The notes: generated by a model not told the origin, from the letters alone. Shown: positions 52,678 to 61,676, counted from the first letter of the stretch. The stretch: DNA of 64,000 nt from ZC4RG35 sp040878345 (GCA_040878345.1 JBBDML010000028.1:1-64000), one strand, 5' to 3'. A program made the numbers and translations.

Positions 52678-53588
52678 CCCGGATCGTGTTCTTTGGCACC
52701 CCGGACCAAGCATTGCCTGCCCTCGACGCATTGACCAGGGCCTTCGATGTGGCGCTGGTCGTGACCCAGCCCGATCGCCCTCGTGGGAGATCGGGCCGGC
52801 CGATGGCCCCCCCGGTCAAGACGTTCGCCTTGGGTCGAGGGCTCGCCGTGGCTCAGCCATCCACTTCACCCGAGATCGGGGAAGCAATGACCTCGGTTGG
52901 CCCCCTGGACCTCGGTGTGGTGGTGGCCTACGGAAGGATCCTCAGGCCGGCGGTTCTTGAGATGCCGCGTCATGGCATCCTCAACCTCCACTTCTCGCTC
53001 CTCCCACGCTGGCGCGGAGCGGCACCAGTCGCCAGGGCGCTGATGGCCGGCGACGAGATGACGGGTGTCACCATCATCCGGCTCGACGAGGGATTGGATA
53101 CCGGCCCGGTCCTGACTGCTCAGGCGGTCGATGTCCTTTCCGACGAGAACGCGGGTGACCTGACCTCCCGCCTCGCCAGGATCGGAGCCGCCCTCCTGGT
53201 CTCGGTCATCCCTGAGTACCTCTCGGGGGAGGTGGTGCCGGTCGATCAGGTCGATGAGGGGGTGGCACACGCTGCCAAGCTCGAGCCAGAGGATCGCCGG
53301 CTCGGCCAGGACCACGACCTGGCAGCCTTCTTGGGGCGGGTGCGTGGCCTGGCGCCGATGCCGGGGGCAACGCTGGAGATAGATGGGGAGGTCCACAAGA
53401 TACTGGAGGCTCGACTCTGGGGCTCGGCCCCGCCGGTAGGGGAATGGGGGGAGCATGAGGGACTCCCCGTGGTCGGGGTTGGCGGAGAGGGGGTGGCCCT
53501 GGTGATCCTCCAACCTCCGGGGCGCCGCCCCCAGACCGGGGAGGAATGGCTCCGGGGGCGGCATCGGCCCGGAGGCCTGGTGCGGTGA
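52674..53588 (+). CDS. fmt: Methionyl-tRNA formyltransferase
   Basis: A 304-residue enzyme from ATG 52674. TRIVFFGTPDQALPAL, VTQPDRPRGRSG, VVAYGRILRPAVLEMPRHGILNLHFSLLPRWRGAAPVARAL (catalytic Asn-His region) and MDEGLDTGP-like LDEGLDTGPVL are diagnostic. A C-terminal OB-like domain follows. It formylates initiator Met-tRNA; def undoes this. No rsmB follows, unlike many bacteria. Confidence 0.96.
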   Translation: MTRIVFFGTPDQALPALDALTRAFDVALVVTQPDRPRGRSGRPMAPPVKTFALGRGLAVAQPSTSPEIGEAMTSVGPLDLGVVVAYGRILRPAVLEMPRHGILNLHFSLLPRWRGAAPVARALMAGDEMTGVTIIRLDEGLDTGPVLTAQAVDVLSDENAGDLTSRLARIGAALLVSVIPEYLSGEVVPVDQVDEGVAHAAKLEPEDRRLGQDHDLAAFLGRVRGLAPMPGATLEIDGEVHKILEARLWGSAPPVGEWGEHEGLPVVGVGGEGVALVILQPPGRRPQTGEEWLRGRHRPGGLVR

Positions 53589-53593
53589 GGCAA

Positions 53594-53599
53594 TACAAT
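53594..53599 (+). promoter_or_regulatory. Candidate -10 element of rpe, possibly leaderless
   Basis: TACAAT ends 6 bases before the rpe ATG at 53606. This places a transcription start at or next to the start codon, the arrangement of leaderless actinobacterial mRNAs. No clear -35 is visible. Confidence 0.35.
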
Positions 53600-53605
53600 C
53601 GGCGC

Positions 53606-54271
53606 ATGGCCGGCGGCATCAAGATCGCACCCTCCCTGCTGGCGGCGAATTTCGCCAGGCTGGAGTCTCAGATCGCCTCCGTGGAGGGTCACGTCGATTG
53701 GCTCCATCTCGATGTCATGGATGGCCACTTCGTCCCCAACATCTCATTCGGGATCCCGGTCATCGAGAGCATCAGACCCCTGACCAACCTCTACTTCGAC
53801 TGTCATGTGATGACCACCAATCCGGCCGACTTCGTAACCGAGTTCGCCAAGTCCGGTGTCGATCTGTTGACGATGCACATCGAAGCGATACCCGACCCGA
53901 CCGAAGCCGCCGCCCTCGTCCGGGCAGCCGGCCTCGACTTCGGGCTGGTGCTCAACCCCAGGACCCCATTCGAGGGTGTCGGTCCCTTTGCCGAGCTTTG
54001 CGACGTGATCGTGATCATGACGGTCGAGCCAGGATTCGGGGGCCAGGAGCTGATGCTCGAGGTGCTCCCGAAGGTGGAGCAAGCCAGAAAGTGGGTTGAG
54101 GACAGGGGATTGCCGGCCGATATTCAGGTCGACGGAGGTGTCACCCCCGCCAACGCGCGCCTGGTCGTTGACGCAGGAGCCTCGGTTGTGGTGGCCGGGT
54201 CGGCGGTGTTTGGAGCCGATAACCCTCCAGATGCAATAGCCGAACTGAGAAGGGCAATGGAGATCGAATGA
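53606..54271 (+). CDS. rpe: Ribulose-phosphate 3-epimerase
   Basis: A 221-residue TIM barrel from ATG 53606. KIAPSLLAANFARLESQI, WLHLDVMDGHFVPNISFG (metal His and Asp), FDCHVMTTNP, TVEPGFGGQELM and IQVDGGVTPAN are the expected motifs. It links ribulose 5-phosphate, the riboflavin precursor of RibBA, to the pentose phosphate pathway. Overlaps the next gene by 4 bases. Confidence 0.96.
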   Translation: MAGGIKIAPSLLAANFARLESQIASVEGHVDWLHLDVMDGHFVPNISFGIPVIESIRPLTNLYFDCHVMTTNPADFVTEFAKSGVDLLTMHIEAIPDPTEAAALVRAAGLDFGLVLNPRTPFEGVGPFAELCDVIVIMTVEPGFGGQELMLEVLPKVEQARKWVEDRGLPADIQVDGGVTPANARLVVDAGASVVVAGSAVFGADNPPDAIAELRRAMEIE

Positions 54272-55197
54272 GTGAGCGCGTTCTCGTGGCTGACGATGAT
54301 CCGGACATCCTCACCGTGGTCAAGATCAACTTCGAGCTCGACGGATTCGAGGTAGACACCGCGGTCGACGGGGAGGATGCCTTGCAGAAGGCGACCACCA
54401 ACCCACCGAACGCCATCGTCCTCGACATCATGATGCCGCGGATGGACGGCTTGACCGCCCTCCACCGGCTCCGCAGCCAGGCCTCAACCGCCAACATCCC
54501 GATCATCCTCCTCACCGCCCGGGGGCTCCCGGAGGACCGGGTTCGCGGTCTCGAGCTCGGTGCCGACGACTACATAACCAAGCCGTTCGACATCACCGAG
54601 CTGGCCGCCCGGGTCCGAGCGGTGCTTCGGCGTACCCAGGCTGCGCGCGATCTCTCACCCCTCACCGGTCTACCCGGCAACTTCAAGATCACCGGCGAGA
54701 TAGAGGCTGCGATCCGGGATGGCAGGGATTTCGCCCTGGTCCATGGCGACCTCGACAACTTCAAGGCGTTCAACGACCACTACGGCTTCATGCGGGGCGA
54801 CGAGGTGATTCGATTCTGTGCCCGCTGCTTCATCGAGGCCGCCGAGGCTCTCGACATAGGCGGGGCATTCATCGGTCACATCGGTGGTGACGACTTCGTG
54901 GTCATCACCCCGCCCGAGATGTCGGAGTCGTTCTGCAAGGAAGTGATCGAGCGGTTCGACGACGGGATCCTCGATCTCTATGACACCGCTGATGCACTTC
55001 GTGGCTATATCGAGGTCATCGATCGGCGCGGCGAGCGGTATGCGTTCCCCGTCGTCTCTCTGTCTCTGGGTGTAGCGTCGACCGACGTGCGTGAAATCGG
55101 CACACAGTGGGAGGCGTCGGCGATCGCGGTGGAGATGAAAGAGTTCGCAAAGAAGCAACCGGGCTCCACCTTTCGAATCGATCGCCGCACCGCATAG
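54268..55197 (+). CDS. Response regulator with REC and GGDEF-type domains
   Basis: A 309-residue protein. The REC domain (residues 1-120) has DDD at 9-11, phosphoacceptor D53 in VLDIMMPRMDG, T83 and K105 in ITKPFD. The C-terminal GGDEF-type domain has DLSPLTGLPGN, the metal site DLDNFKAFND and GGDDF (206-210) in place of GGDEF. No RxxD inhibitory site precedes it. It may make cyclic di-GMP or bind GTP. No partner kinase is adjacent; the coupling to rpe and ribD is unusual. Confidence 0.88.
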   Translation: MSERVLVADDDPDILTVVKINFELDGFEVDTAVDGEDALQKATTNPPNAIVLDIMMPRMDGLTALHRLRSQASTANIPIILLTARGLPEDRVRGLELGADDYITKPFDITELAARVRAVLRRTQAARDLSPLTGLPGNFKITGEIEAAIRDGRDFALVHGDLDNFKAFNDHYGFMRGDEVIRFCARCFIEAAEALDIGGAFIGHIGGDDFVVITPPEMSESFCKEVIERFDDGILDLYDTADALRGYIEVIDRRGERYAFPVVSLSLGVASTDVREIGTQWEASAIAVEMKEFAKKQPGSTFRIDRRTA

Positions 55198-56247
55198 GTG
55201 ACCGACGACCGTCACATGGCTCGCGCCCTCGAGCTGGCGCGTCCGTATCGAACCCACCCCAATCCCCGGGTCGGTGCGGTTGTCCTGGACAAGGACGGCA
55301 ACGTGGTGGGGGAGGGCGCCCATCTCGGTCCGGGCCAGCCGCATGCGGAGGTGTCCGCCCTCGAGCGGGCGGGGGATGCGGCCAGGGATGGCACGGTGTA
55401 TGTCACCCTCGAGCCATGCAACCACCAGGGTCGCACCCCCCCCTGCGTCGACGCCCTGCTCGCCGCCGGTGTTGCGGTGGTGGTGGTTGCGGCCACCGAC
55501 CCCGATGACCAGGTCTCAGGCGGCGGCATCGCCCGCCTCCGGTCGGCCGGGGTGGTGGTGATCGAGGGGGTGATGGCCAAAGAGGGGCGTCAACTCGATC
55601 CGGCCTATTTCCGCCACCGGGAGACCGGGATGCCGCTGGTCACCATGAAGTACGCCATGACCCTGGATGGATCGGTGGCAGCCGCCGACGCCACATCGCA
55701 GTGGATCACGTCCCCATCGGCGAGAGAGGACGCCCATCACCTGCGATCGGAGATGGATGCGGTGATCGTGGGGGCTGGCACCTTGAGACTCGACGACCCC
55801 GAGCTGGATGTCCGACTCGAAGGATTCCAGGGCGCTCCGCCGAGGCCGGTGGTGATAGCCGGAACCGGGCAGCTACCAGCGGCCGCCAGGATCTGGGCAC
55901 GTGACCCGATCGTGGTCGCCACCGATGACCTTGACCTCCCCTCGGGCACCCTGATCAAGGTCCTCGGCGGCGGGGGGACCCCGGACCCCAAGGCCGTGTG
56001 CGTCGCCCTGGCCGACCTGGGTCTGCTCGCCCTCCTCCTCGAAGGCGGGCCCACCGTGGCCGGTGCCTGGTGGCGCTCGGGAGTGATCACTCGCGGTGTC
56101 GCCTACCTGGGGGGCCGGGTCGGCGGAGGCGCGGGAAGAAGCCCGTTGGCTGGCGTGTTTGGGACCATTGCCGACGCCGAGGTTGTCTCCATCACAGCCG
56201 TGCGTAGCCTTGATGGTGACATCCGCGTCGATTTCGAACGGGGTTAG
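55198..56247 (+). CDS. ribD: Riboflavin biosynthesis bifunctional deaminase/reductase RibD
   Basis: A 349-residue fusion. The deaminase domain has HAEVSALE and EPCNHQGRTPPC zinc ligands. The reductase domain (from about 145) has MKYAMTLDGSVAAADATSQWITS, REDAHHLRSEMDAVIVGAGTLRLDDPEL and LEGGPTVAGAW. GTG start directly follows the preceding TAG. First gene of the rib operon. Confidence 0.95.
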   Translation: MTDDRHMARALELARPYRTHPNPRVGAVVLDKDGNVVGEGAHLGPGQPHAEVSALERAGDAARDGTVYVTLEPCNHQGRTPPCVDALLAAGVAVVVVAATDPDDQVSGGGIARLRSAGVVVIEGVMAKEGRQLDPAYFRHRETGMPLVTMKYAMTLDGSVAAADATSQWITSPSAREDAHHLRSEMDAVIVGAGTLRLDDPELDVRLEGFQGAPPRPVVIAGTGQLPAAARIWARDPIVVATDDLDLPSGTLIKVLGGGGTPDPKAVCVALADLGLLALLLEGGPTVAGAWWRSGVITRGVAYLGGRVGGGAGRSPLAGVFGTIADAEVVSITAVRSLDGDIRVDFERG

Positions 56248-56249
56248 GG

Positions 56250-56834
56250 ATGTTCACAGGGATAATCGATCAAAGAGGGAAGGTGTCCGGGCTCACCCAG
56301 GGGGGCTCGAGCCTCGTCGTCGCCGCCCCTGGACTCTCAACTGTGCCCATCGGAGACTCGGTTTCGGTGAATGGCGTCTGCCTCACGGTGGTCGGTTCGA
56401 TTCATGACGGGGCTCGGTTCGACGTGATCCCCGAGACACTGAGCCGGACCAATCTCGGTGGCCTAGAGGTGGGGGACGAGGTGAATCTCGAGCTCGCCAT
56501 GCCGGCCGACGGCAGGTTCGGCGGCCATATCGTCCAAGGGCATGTAGACGGCACGGGGAGGATCCTCGACCTGGTTCAAGATGGAGCCGGCGTGGTGCTC
56601 GTGTTGGAGCCACCGCTCCACTTGATGGAGCAGATCGTCGAGAAGGGTTCGATCACGATCGACGGGGTCAGCCTCACCGTTTCGGCGGCGACCGAGTCGA
56701 CGTTCGAGGTCTCCCTCATCCCGCACACCCTCGAGGTCACCACCCTCGGCTCGCTGAGCCCGGGTGACACGGTGAACCTCGAGACCGACGTCCTGGCCAA
56801 GTACGTGCAGCGGATCCTCAAGGCGGTCCGATGA
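56250..56834 (+). CDS. ribE: Riboflavin synthase alpha chain
   Basis: A 194-residue protein with two internal lumazine-binding repeats. MFTGIIDQRGKVSGL opens it, then GDSVSVNGVCLTVV and GGHIVQGHVDGTGRI in the first repeat and GSITIDGVSLTVSAA with TLEVTTLGSLSPGDTVNLETDVLAKYVQR in the second. It dismutates two lumazines to riboflavin. Overlaps ribBA by 4 bases. Confidence 0.96.
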   Translation: MFTGIIDQRGKVSGLTQGGSSLVVAAPGLSTVPIGDSVSVNGVCLTVVGSIHDGARFDVIPETLSRTNLGGLEVGDEVNLELAMPADGRFGGHIVQGHVDGTGRILDLVQDGAGVVLVLEPPLHLMEQIVEKGSITIDGVSLTVSAATESTFEVSLIPHTLEVTTLGSLSPGDTVNLETDVLAKYVQRILKAVR

Positions 56835-58048
56835 GCTTCGCTCCCATCCGGGACATCATCGCCGCGGTCGGCAAGGGCGAGATGGTGATCATGGTCGACG
56901 ACGAGGACCGTGAGAACGAGGGCGACGTCATCCTGGCGGCCCAGGCGGCCACCCCCGAGAAACTCGGGTTCATGCTCCGCCACACCAGCGGCATCATCTG
57001 CCTCTCCATCGTCGGTGAGCGCCTCGACGAGTTGGAGCTCCCGATGATGGTGGACAGGAACACCGACGTGAGGCGGACCGCCTTCACCGTGTCCATCGAC
57101 GCCGCCCAAGGGACCACCACCGGGATCAGCGCCTCCGATCGGTGCCGGACCATCGAAGCCGTCCTCGACCCGGCGAGCCGCCCCGAGGACCTGGCCCGAC
57201 CGGGTCACATGTACCCACTTCGCTACGAGCCCGGCGGTGTCCTCCGAAGAACGGGCCATACCGAGGCCGCCGTGGACCTCGCCACCCTGGCCGGCATGTA
57301 CCCGGCGGGTGTCCTCGCCGAAGTGATGAACGACGACGGGACGGTCGCCCGCCTTCCCGAGCTGGAGAGGTTCGCGAAGGAGCACGAAATGCTCATCGGC
57401 ACCATCGCCGATCTCATCGCCTACCGACGCCGCCAGGAGAAACTGGTCGAGAGGGTGGTCGAGGCCAGGGTGCCGACCAGACACGGCACCTTCCGCGCCG
57501 TCGGGTTCCGGTCCCTGGTCGATGATCGGCAGCATGTGGCCCTGATCGCCGGGGAAATCGGCGATGGGGAGGCGGTCCTGACACGAGTTCACTCGGAGTG
57601 CCTCACCGGCGATGTGTTCGGAAGCCTGCGCTGCGACTGCGGCGAGCAGCTCGACGCGGCTCTGGCCAGGGTTGCCGAGGAGGGCAGAGGCGTCGTCCTC
57701 TATATCCGCGGCCACGAAGGCCGTGGCATCGGCCTGTTGCACAAGCTGGCCGCCTATCGATTGCAGGACGATCAGGGCGTGGACACCGTTGACGCCAATG
57801 TCAACCTGGGTCTCCCCATCGACGCGCGGGAGTACGGAGTCGGGGCCCAGATCCTCTATGACCTCGGGGTCCGCTCAATGAGGCTCATGACCAACAACCC
57901 CACCAAGCGCGCCGGCATCGAGGGCTACGGTCTCTCCATCCTCGAGCAGATCCCGATACGGGTCGAGGCCAACACCGAGAACCGGGACTATCTACGGGCC
58001 AAGGCGAATCGCATGGGCCATTCCATCGACATCGACGAGGAAGAGTGA
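56831..58048 (+). CDS. ribBA: Bifunctional DHBP synthase/GTP cyclohydrolase II RibBA
   Basis: A 405-residue fusion. The N-terminal DHBP synthase has MVDDEDRENEGDVILAA, and RPGHMYPL and GVLRRTGHTEAAVDL segments. GTP cyclohydrolase II follows from about residue 205, with VHSECLTGDVFGSLRCDCGEQL (zinc cysteines) and YIRGHEGRGIGL. It feeds both branches of riboflavin synthesis. Confidence 0.97.
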   Translation: MSFAPIRDIIAAVGKGEMVIMVDDEDRENEGDVILAAQAATPEKLGFMLRHTSGIICLSIVGERLDELELPMMVDRNTDVRRTAFTVSIDAAQGTTTGISASDRCRTIEAVLDPASRPEDLARPGHMYPLRYEPGGVLRRTGHTEAAVDLATLAGMYPAGVLAEVMNDDGTVARLPELERFAKEHEMLIGTIADLIAYRRRQEKLVERVVEARVPTRHGTFRAVGFRSLVDDRQHVALIAGEIGDGEAVLTRVHSECLTGDVFGSLRCDCGEQLDAALARVAEEGRGVVLYIRGHEGRGIGLLHKLAAYRLQDDQGVDTVDANVNLGLPIDAREYGVGAQILYDLGVRSMRLMTNNPTKRAGIEGYGLSILEQIPIRVEANTENRDYLRAKANRMGHSIDIDEEE

Positions 58049-58506
58049 CCCGAGTCATCGAAGGGTCTCTCGGAGGGGAGGGTCTCCACATCGGGATTGC
58101 GGTGGCCTCCTGGAATCAGGCCATCACCGACAGATTGCTCGAAGGTGCCCTCGCCAGGTGTCACGAGCTCCAGGTGACACAGGTCACGGTCGCCCGGGTC
58201 CCCGGAGCGCTGGAGTTGCCGGTGATCGTCAAGGCCTTGGTCGACGCAGGGTGTGCCGCGGTGGTCGCCATCGGGGCGGTGATCAAGGGCGAGACGGATC
58301 ACTACGAGATCGTGGTGCGGGAGTCGAGTGCCGGGTTGGGCCGCGTCGCCATCGACAGCGGAGTCCCGGTGGCCAACGCCATCCTCGCCGTGCACGACGT
58401 GACGCAGGCGATGGACCGTTCGGGCCAAGGGTTAGCGAACAAAGGGCGGGAGGCGGTCGAGGCCGCGGTCGCAACTGCCAACACCATCGCCGAGTTGGGC
58501 CGGTGA
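58045..58506 (+). CDS. ribH: 6,7-dimethyl-8-ribityllumazine synthase
   Basis: A 153-residue protein. IGIAVASWNQAITDRLLEGAL, VARVPGALELPVIVKALV, AIGAVIKGETDHYEIV (catalytic His) and GVPVANAILAVHDVTQA match RibH, the icosahedral capsid-forming lumazine synthase. GTG overlaps the ribBA stop by 4 bases. Last gene of the rib operon. Confidence 0.96.
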   Translation: MTRVIEGSLGGEGLHIGIAVASWNQAITDRLLEGALARCHELQVTQVTVARVPGALELPVIVKALVDAGCAAVVAIGAVIKGETDHYEIVVRESSAGLGRVAIDSGVPVANAILAVHDVTQAMDRSGQGLANKGREAVEAAVATANTIAELGR

Positions 58507-58624
58507 TGGGCTGTTGGAGCTTGGCCGGAGCCCCCTGGTATCCTTTGAGGGACAATTGAGAGCAAGAGCGGAAGCCGCTGCTTCCCCACCCGGCCGCCAT
58601 CAGGCGAGCCGCGGTCAGATGAGA

Positions 58625-58673
58625 GACCGGGAATCCCGGTCACCTAGAGCAGCAGGGTTCCTCCTGCTGCTCT
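58625..58673 (+). terminator. Attenuator-like tandem hairpins in the infC leader
   Basis: Two hairpins lie in the 195-base ribH-infC gap. GACCGGG-AAT-CCCGGTC (58625-58641) is followed by AGAGCAGCAGG, a 6-base loop and CCTGCTGCTCT (58646-58673), a perfect 11-bp stem. CTCGTTG then follows, only weakly U-rich. This is well placed for leader-based attenuation of infC-rpmI-rplT, where ribosomal protein L20 or a similar factor could act. Confidence 0.6.
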
Positions 58674-58701
58674 CTCGTTGCTAGCCAATGGAGGTAACAG
58701 C

Positions 58702-59253
58702 ATCAGCGAATTGCGAGTGAACGGCGCCATAAGGGCCAAGGAGGTCCTGGTGGTCGCACCCGATGGACAGCAGATCGGCGTCAAGAAGATCAACGAGGCG
58801 CTTTGGCTAGCCGAGCAACTGGACCTGGATCTGGTCGAGGTGGCTCCCAACGCCAAGCCTCCCGTCTGCCGGTTGATGGACTATGGACGATATAAGTACG
58901 AACAGTCCGTCAAGCAGCGTGAAGCTCGCAAGAAACAAACCCGCACCAGCATCAAGGAGCTCCGCATGAAAGTGCGGATCGGCGACCACGACTTCGATAT
59001 CACGAGGCGCAAGGCGCAGGCCTTCCTGGAGGACAACGACAAGGTCAAGGTCAGCATCAGGTTCCGGGGCCGCGAGAACGAGAGACCCTCGTTCGGCAAA
59101 GACCTGATGGATCGGCTGGCTTCCGAGCTCACCGAGTTCGGCGCGGTAGAGCAGGCTCCCAAGCTGGAGGGAAACTCGATGACCATGGTCATTGCCCCGG
59201 TGAGAAGGGCGAGGACCGCCACGGTCGACAACGACGAGCAGAGCGAGGAATAG
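58702..59253 (+). CDS. infC: Translation initiation factor IF-3
   Basis: A 183-residue protein. ATC at 58702 is the likely start: GGAGGT lies 6 bases upstream and the family N-terminus (here SELRVNGAIRAKEVLVVAPDGQQIGV) begins right after. Rare AUU/AUC-type starts are a hallmark of infC and allow IF3 to repress its own synthesis. A TTG or similar start further upstream (58678) is possible but poorly placed. Later motifs: PPVCRLMDYGRYKYEQ, KQTRTSIKELRM, KVKVSIRFRGRE. Confidence 0.94.
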   Translation: MSELRVNGAIRAKEVLVVAPDGQQIGVKKINEALWLAEQLDLDLVEVAPNAKPPVCRLMDYGRYKYEQSVKQREARKKQTRTSIKELRMKVRIGDHDFDITRRKAQAFLEDNDKVKVSIRFRGRENERPSFGKDLMDRLASELTEFGAVEQAPKLEGNSMTMVIAPVRRARTATVDNDEQSEE

Positions 59254-59262
59254 GAGGACGCC

Positions 59263-59457
59263 GTGCCCAAGATGAAGACCCACAGCGGCGCCAAGAAGAG
59301 ATTCAAAGTGACCGGCACCGGCAAGTACATGCGCCGACAGTCCGGTCGTTCCCATCTGCGCCTGGCCAAGGGCAAGCAGGTGTTCCGTCGTCGCGCCGGC
59401 GAGGTCGAGATGGCGCCCGGTGACGCCAAGGTCATCAAGAAGCAGCTCGGACGCTGA
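59263..59457 (+). CDS. rpmI: 50S ribosomal protein L35
   Basis: A 64-residue basic protein: PKMKTHSGAKKRFKVTGTGK, RSHLRLAKGKQVFRRRAG, IKKQLGR. GTG at 59263 is preceded by AGGAGG. Second gene of the infC-rpmI-rplT operon. Confidence 0.96.
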   Translation: MPKMKTHSGAKKRFKVTGTGKYMRRQSGRSHLRLAKGKQVFRRRAGEVEMAPGDAKVIKKQLGR

Positions 59458-59475
59458 GAGCCCAGGAGGTTTGAG

Positions 59476-59826
59476 ATGGCACGTGTGAAGAGGGCGGTCC
59501 ACGCCAAGAAGTCACACAAGAAGGTGCTCGACAGGGCCAAGGGCTACAAGGGATCACGGAGCCGGCGGTTCCGCACCGCCAACGAGCAGGTGATGCATGC
59601 GATGCAAGATGCCTATCGGGACCGTCGAGCCCGTAAGGGTGAGTTCCGCAAGCTCTGGATCACACGGATCAATGCCGCCGCCCGTCAGAATGGCACTACC
59701 TACAACCAGCTCATCGCCGGTTTGAGGGCTGCCGAGATCGATGTCGACCGCAAGATGCTGGCCGACATGGCGATCAGCGATCCTGCGGCGTTCGCCCACC
59801 TGGTCGAAGTCTCCAAGAAGGGTTGA
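59476..59826 (+). CDS. rplT: 50S ribosomal protein L20
   Basis: A 116-residue protein. ARVKRAVHAKKSHKKVLDRAKGYKG and RKGEFRKLWITRINAAARQNG are characteristic. AGGAGG precedes the ATG. L20 regulates this operon by leader binding in several phyla. Overlaps the next gene by 4 bases. Confidence 0.96.
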   Translation: MARVKRAVHAKKSHKKVLDRAKGYKGSRSRRFRTANEQVMHAMQDAYRDRRARKGEFRKLWITRINAAARQNGTTYNQLIAGLRAAEIDVDRKMLADMAISDPAAFAHLVEVSKKG

Positions 59827-60575
59827 ACCGGGACCGGCGTCTGGACCAGCCCCTCGGCGCTCGCAACGCTGGTGTCGTCGAGGCAGCCCGGTTGCATCGT
59901 GCCCGAGACCGGCGTGAGCGGGGCCAGGCCCTGATCGAGGGGCCCAACCTGCTGAGCGAAGCACTGTCGGCCGGTGTCCCGGTACGGGTGGTTTTCGCCG
60001 CCGTGGGCGACCGTGCCACCTTCGATCTCGGGGTCGCTCATGGCCTCGACGTCCGGCCCGTTGGGACCGCGGCCATGGCGAGACTCGCCGACACCGGTAC
60101 CCCGCGCGGGCCGGTGGCGATCATCGACATCCCGGAGGTCCCTCTTCCGGCAGCCGGACATCTACTTGTCGCCCACGGAGTCTCCGACCCAGGGAATCTC
60201 GGTGCGCTGGTGAGGACGGCGGCGGCATTCGGTTGGCACATGGGCTACACCGCCGGCACCGCAGACCCGTGGTCGCCAAAGGCCCTCAGAGCCGGTGCCG
60301 GAGGGCATTTCCGAGTGGCTGTGACCCGACTCGGTGAAGACGCCTGGCACGGGGAGCGAACGACGGTTGCCACGGTGGTCAGTGGGGGAGTGGCGCCTTC
60401 GGAATTGCCGGCCGGACCGTATGCCGTTCTGATCGGCGACGAGTCCTCGGGCCTGCCCGAGCAGGTGGTGCAGGAATGCGACGTCAGGCTCACCATCCCG
60501 ATGCCGGGTGGGGCCGAAAGCCTCAACGCGGCCGTGACGGCCGGGATCGTGGTCTACGCCCTCTCCCAAGGCTGA
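59823..60575 (+). CDS. TrmH/SpoU family RNA 2'-O-methyltransferase
   Basis: A 250-residue SPOUT enzyme from TTG 59823, overlapping rplT. An N-terminal substrate-binding region (ALIEGPNLLSEAL) is followed by the knot motifs HGVSDPGNLGALVRTAAAFG, LIGDESSGLPEQV and PMPGGAESLNAAVTAGIVVYAL. It probably 2'-O-methylates 23S rRNA. The rplT-trmH-pheS order is common in Actinobacteria. Confidence 0.9.
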   Translation: MNRDRRLDQPLGARNAGVVEAARLHRARDRRERGQALIEGPNLLSEALSAGVPVRVVFAAVGDRATFDLGVAHGLDVRPVGTAAMARLADTGTPRGPVAIIDIPEVPLPAAGHLLVAHGVSDPGNLGALVRTAAAFGWHMGYTAGTADPWSPKALRAGAGGHFRVAVTRLGEDAWHGERTTVATVVSGGVAPSELPAGPYAVLIGDESSGLPEQVVQECDVRLTIPMPGGAESLNAAVTAGIVVYALSQG

Positions 60576-60629
60576 TCGAAACACCAAGCACGGGCCGAGC
60601 GGGTCGAGGCTCCTAATGTCACGGTTCCT

Positions 60630-61676
60630 ATGGACCCGCTCTCCACCCTGAATGAGGTGCTGGCCGGCGCTCCCAGCGATATAGAAACCGCAGCCACACT
60701 CGACGATCTCGACCGTGTCGAGTCGTCGCTCCTTGGCCGCGCCTCGGATGTCGGGGGAATCAGAAGGGCGATGGGCTCCATCGATGAAGGGCTGCGCCCG
60801 CGTGTCGGAGCTCGGCTCAACGAGGTGACCGGCGCCATTCAGGAGCTGCTCGCCATCCGGCGACACCACATCGAGACGGTGGAGGAGGCCGCCCGGTTCG
60901 GTGAGGAGGCCATCGATGTCACCCTGGGTGCGGTGAGCTTCCCCAGAGGCTCGCTGCATCTGATCCAACAGACCATCGACGAGGTGGTCGACATCTTCGT
61001 TGGCCTCGGTTACCAGATGGCGGCCGGCCCCGAGGCCGAGCTCGCCTGGTACAACTTCGACGCCCTCAACACCCCGCCCACACACCCGGCCCGGGCGGAG
61101 TCGGACACCATGTACCTCGACTGGGGGAGAGCCGAGGACGAGGTCGTGCTCCGCACCCAGACCTCACCGGTCCAGGCTCGTTGGATGGAGACCCACCAAC
61201 CTCCGGTCTACGTAGTGGTGCCGGGGAGGTGCTACCGGACCGACACCGTCGATGCCACCCACCTGCCTGTCTTCCATCAGATCGAGGGCCTTGCCGTCGA
61301 CACCAATATCGTGTTCAGCGATCTGAAGGGAACCCTCCTCCATTTCGCCCACGAGTTCTTCAGCCCCTCCACAACGGTCAGGCTCCGACCCCACTTCTTC
61401 CCATTCACCGAGCCGAGTGCCGAGTTGGACGTCTCCTGCTCGGCCTGTGACGGGAACGACCCCGGCTGCCGGGTATGCGGCGGCGACGGGTTTCTCGAGA
61501 TGCTCGGTTGCGGCATGGTCGACCCCAACGTGTTCGAAGCGGTTGGGTATGACCCGGGTCAGGTCACCGGGTTCGCCTTCGGCATGGGTGTCGAAAGGCT
61601 GGCGATGGTGCGCCACGGCATCGACTCGATCAAGCACTTCGTCGACAACGACCGTCGCTTCCTGGAGCAGTTCTGA
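60630..61676 (+). CDS. pheS: Phenylalanine--tRNA ligase alpha subunit
   Basis: A 348-residue class II subunit. An N-terminal helical arm precedes the core with HPARAESDTMY, LRTQTSPVQARWM, VPGRCYRTDTVDATHLPVFHQIEGL (motif 2) and FAFGMGVERLAMVRHGI (motif 3). A Cys-rich segment CSACDGNDPGCRVCGGDGFLE is normal for the family. ATG at 60630; the last base of the TGA stop starts the pheT ATG. Confidence 0.97.
   Translation: MDPLSTLNEVLAGAPSDIETAATLDDLDRVESSLLGRASDVGGIRRAMGSIDEGLRPRVGARLNEVTGAIQELLAIRRHHIETVEEAARFGEEAIDVTLGAVSFPRGSLHLIQQTIDEVVDIFVGLGYQMAAGPEAELAWYNFDALNTPPTHPARAESDTMYLDWGRAEDEVVLRTQTSPVQARWMETHQPPVYVVVPGRCYRTDTVDATHLPVFHQIEGLAVDTNIVFSDLKGTLLHFAHEFFSPSTTVRLRPHFFPFTEPSAELDVSCSACDGNDPGCRVCGGDGFLEMLGCGMVDPNVFEAVGYDPGQVTGFAFGMGVERLAMVRHGIDSIKHFVDNDRRFLEQF

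Noticed and set aside
61430..61500. Zinc-finger insertion in PheS as a novelty
   Set aside because: A Cys-rich segment at this place is ordinary for bacterial PheS.
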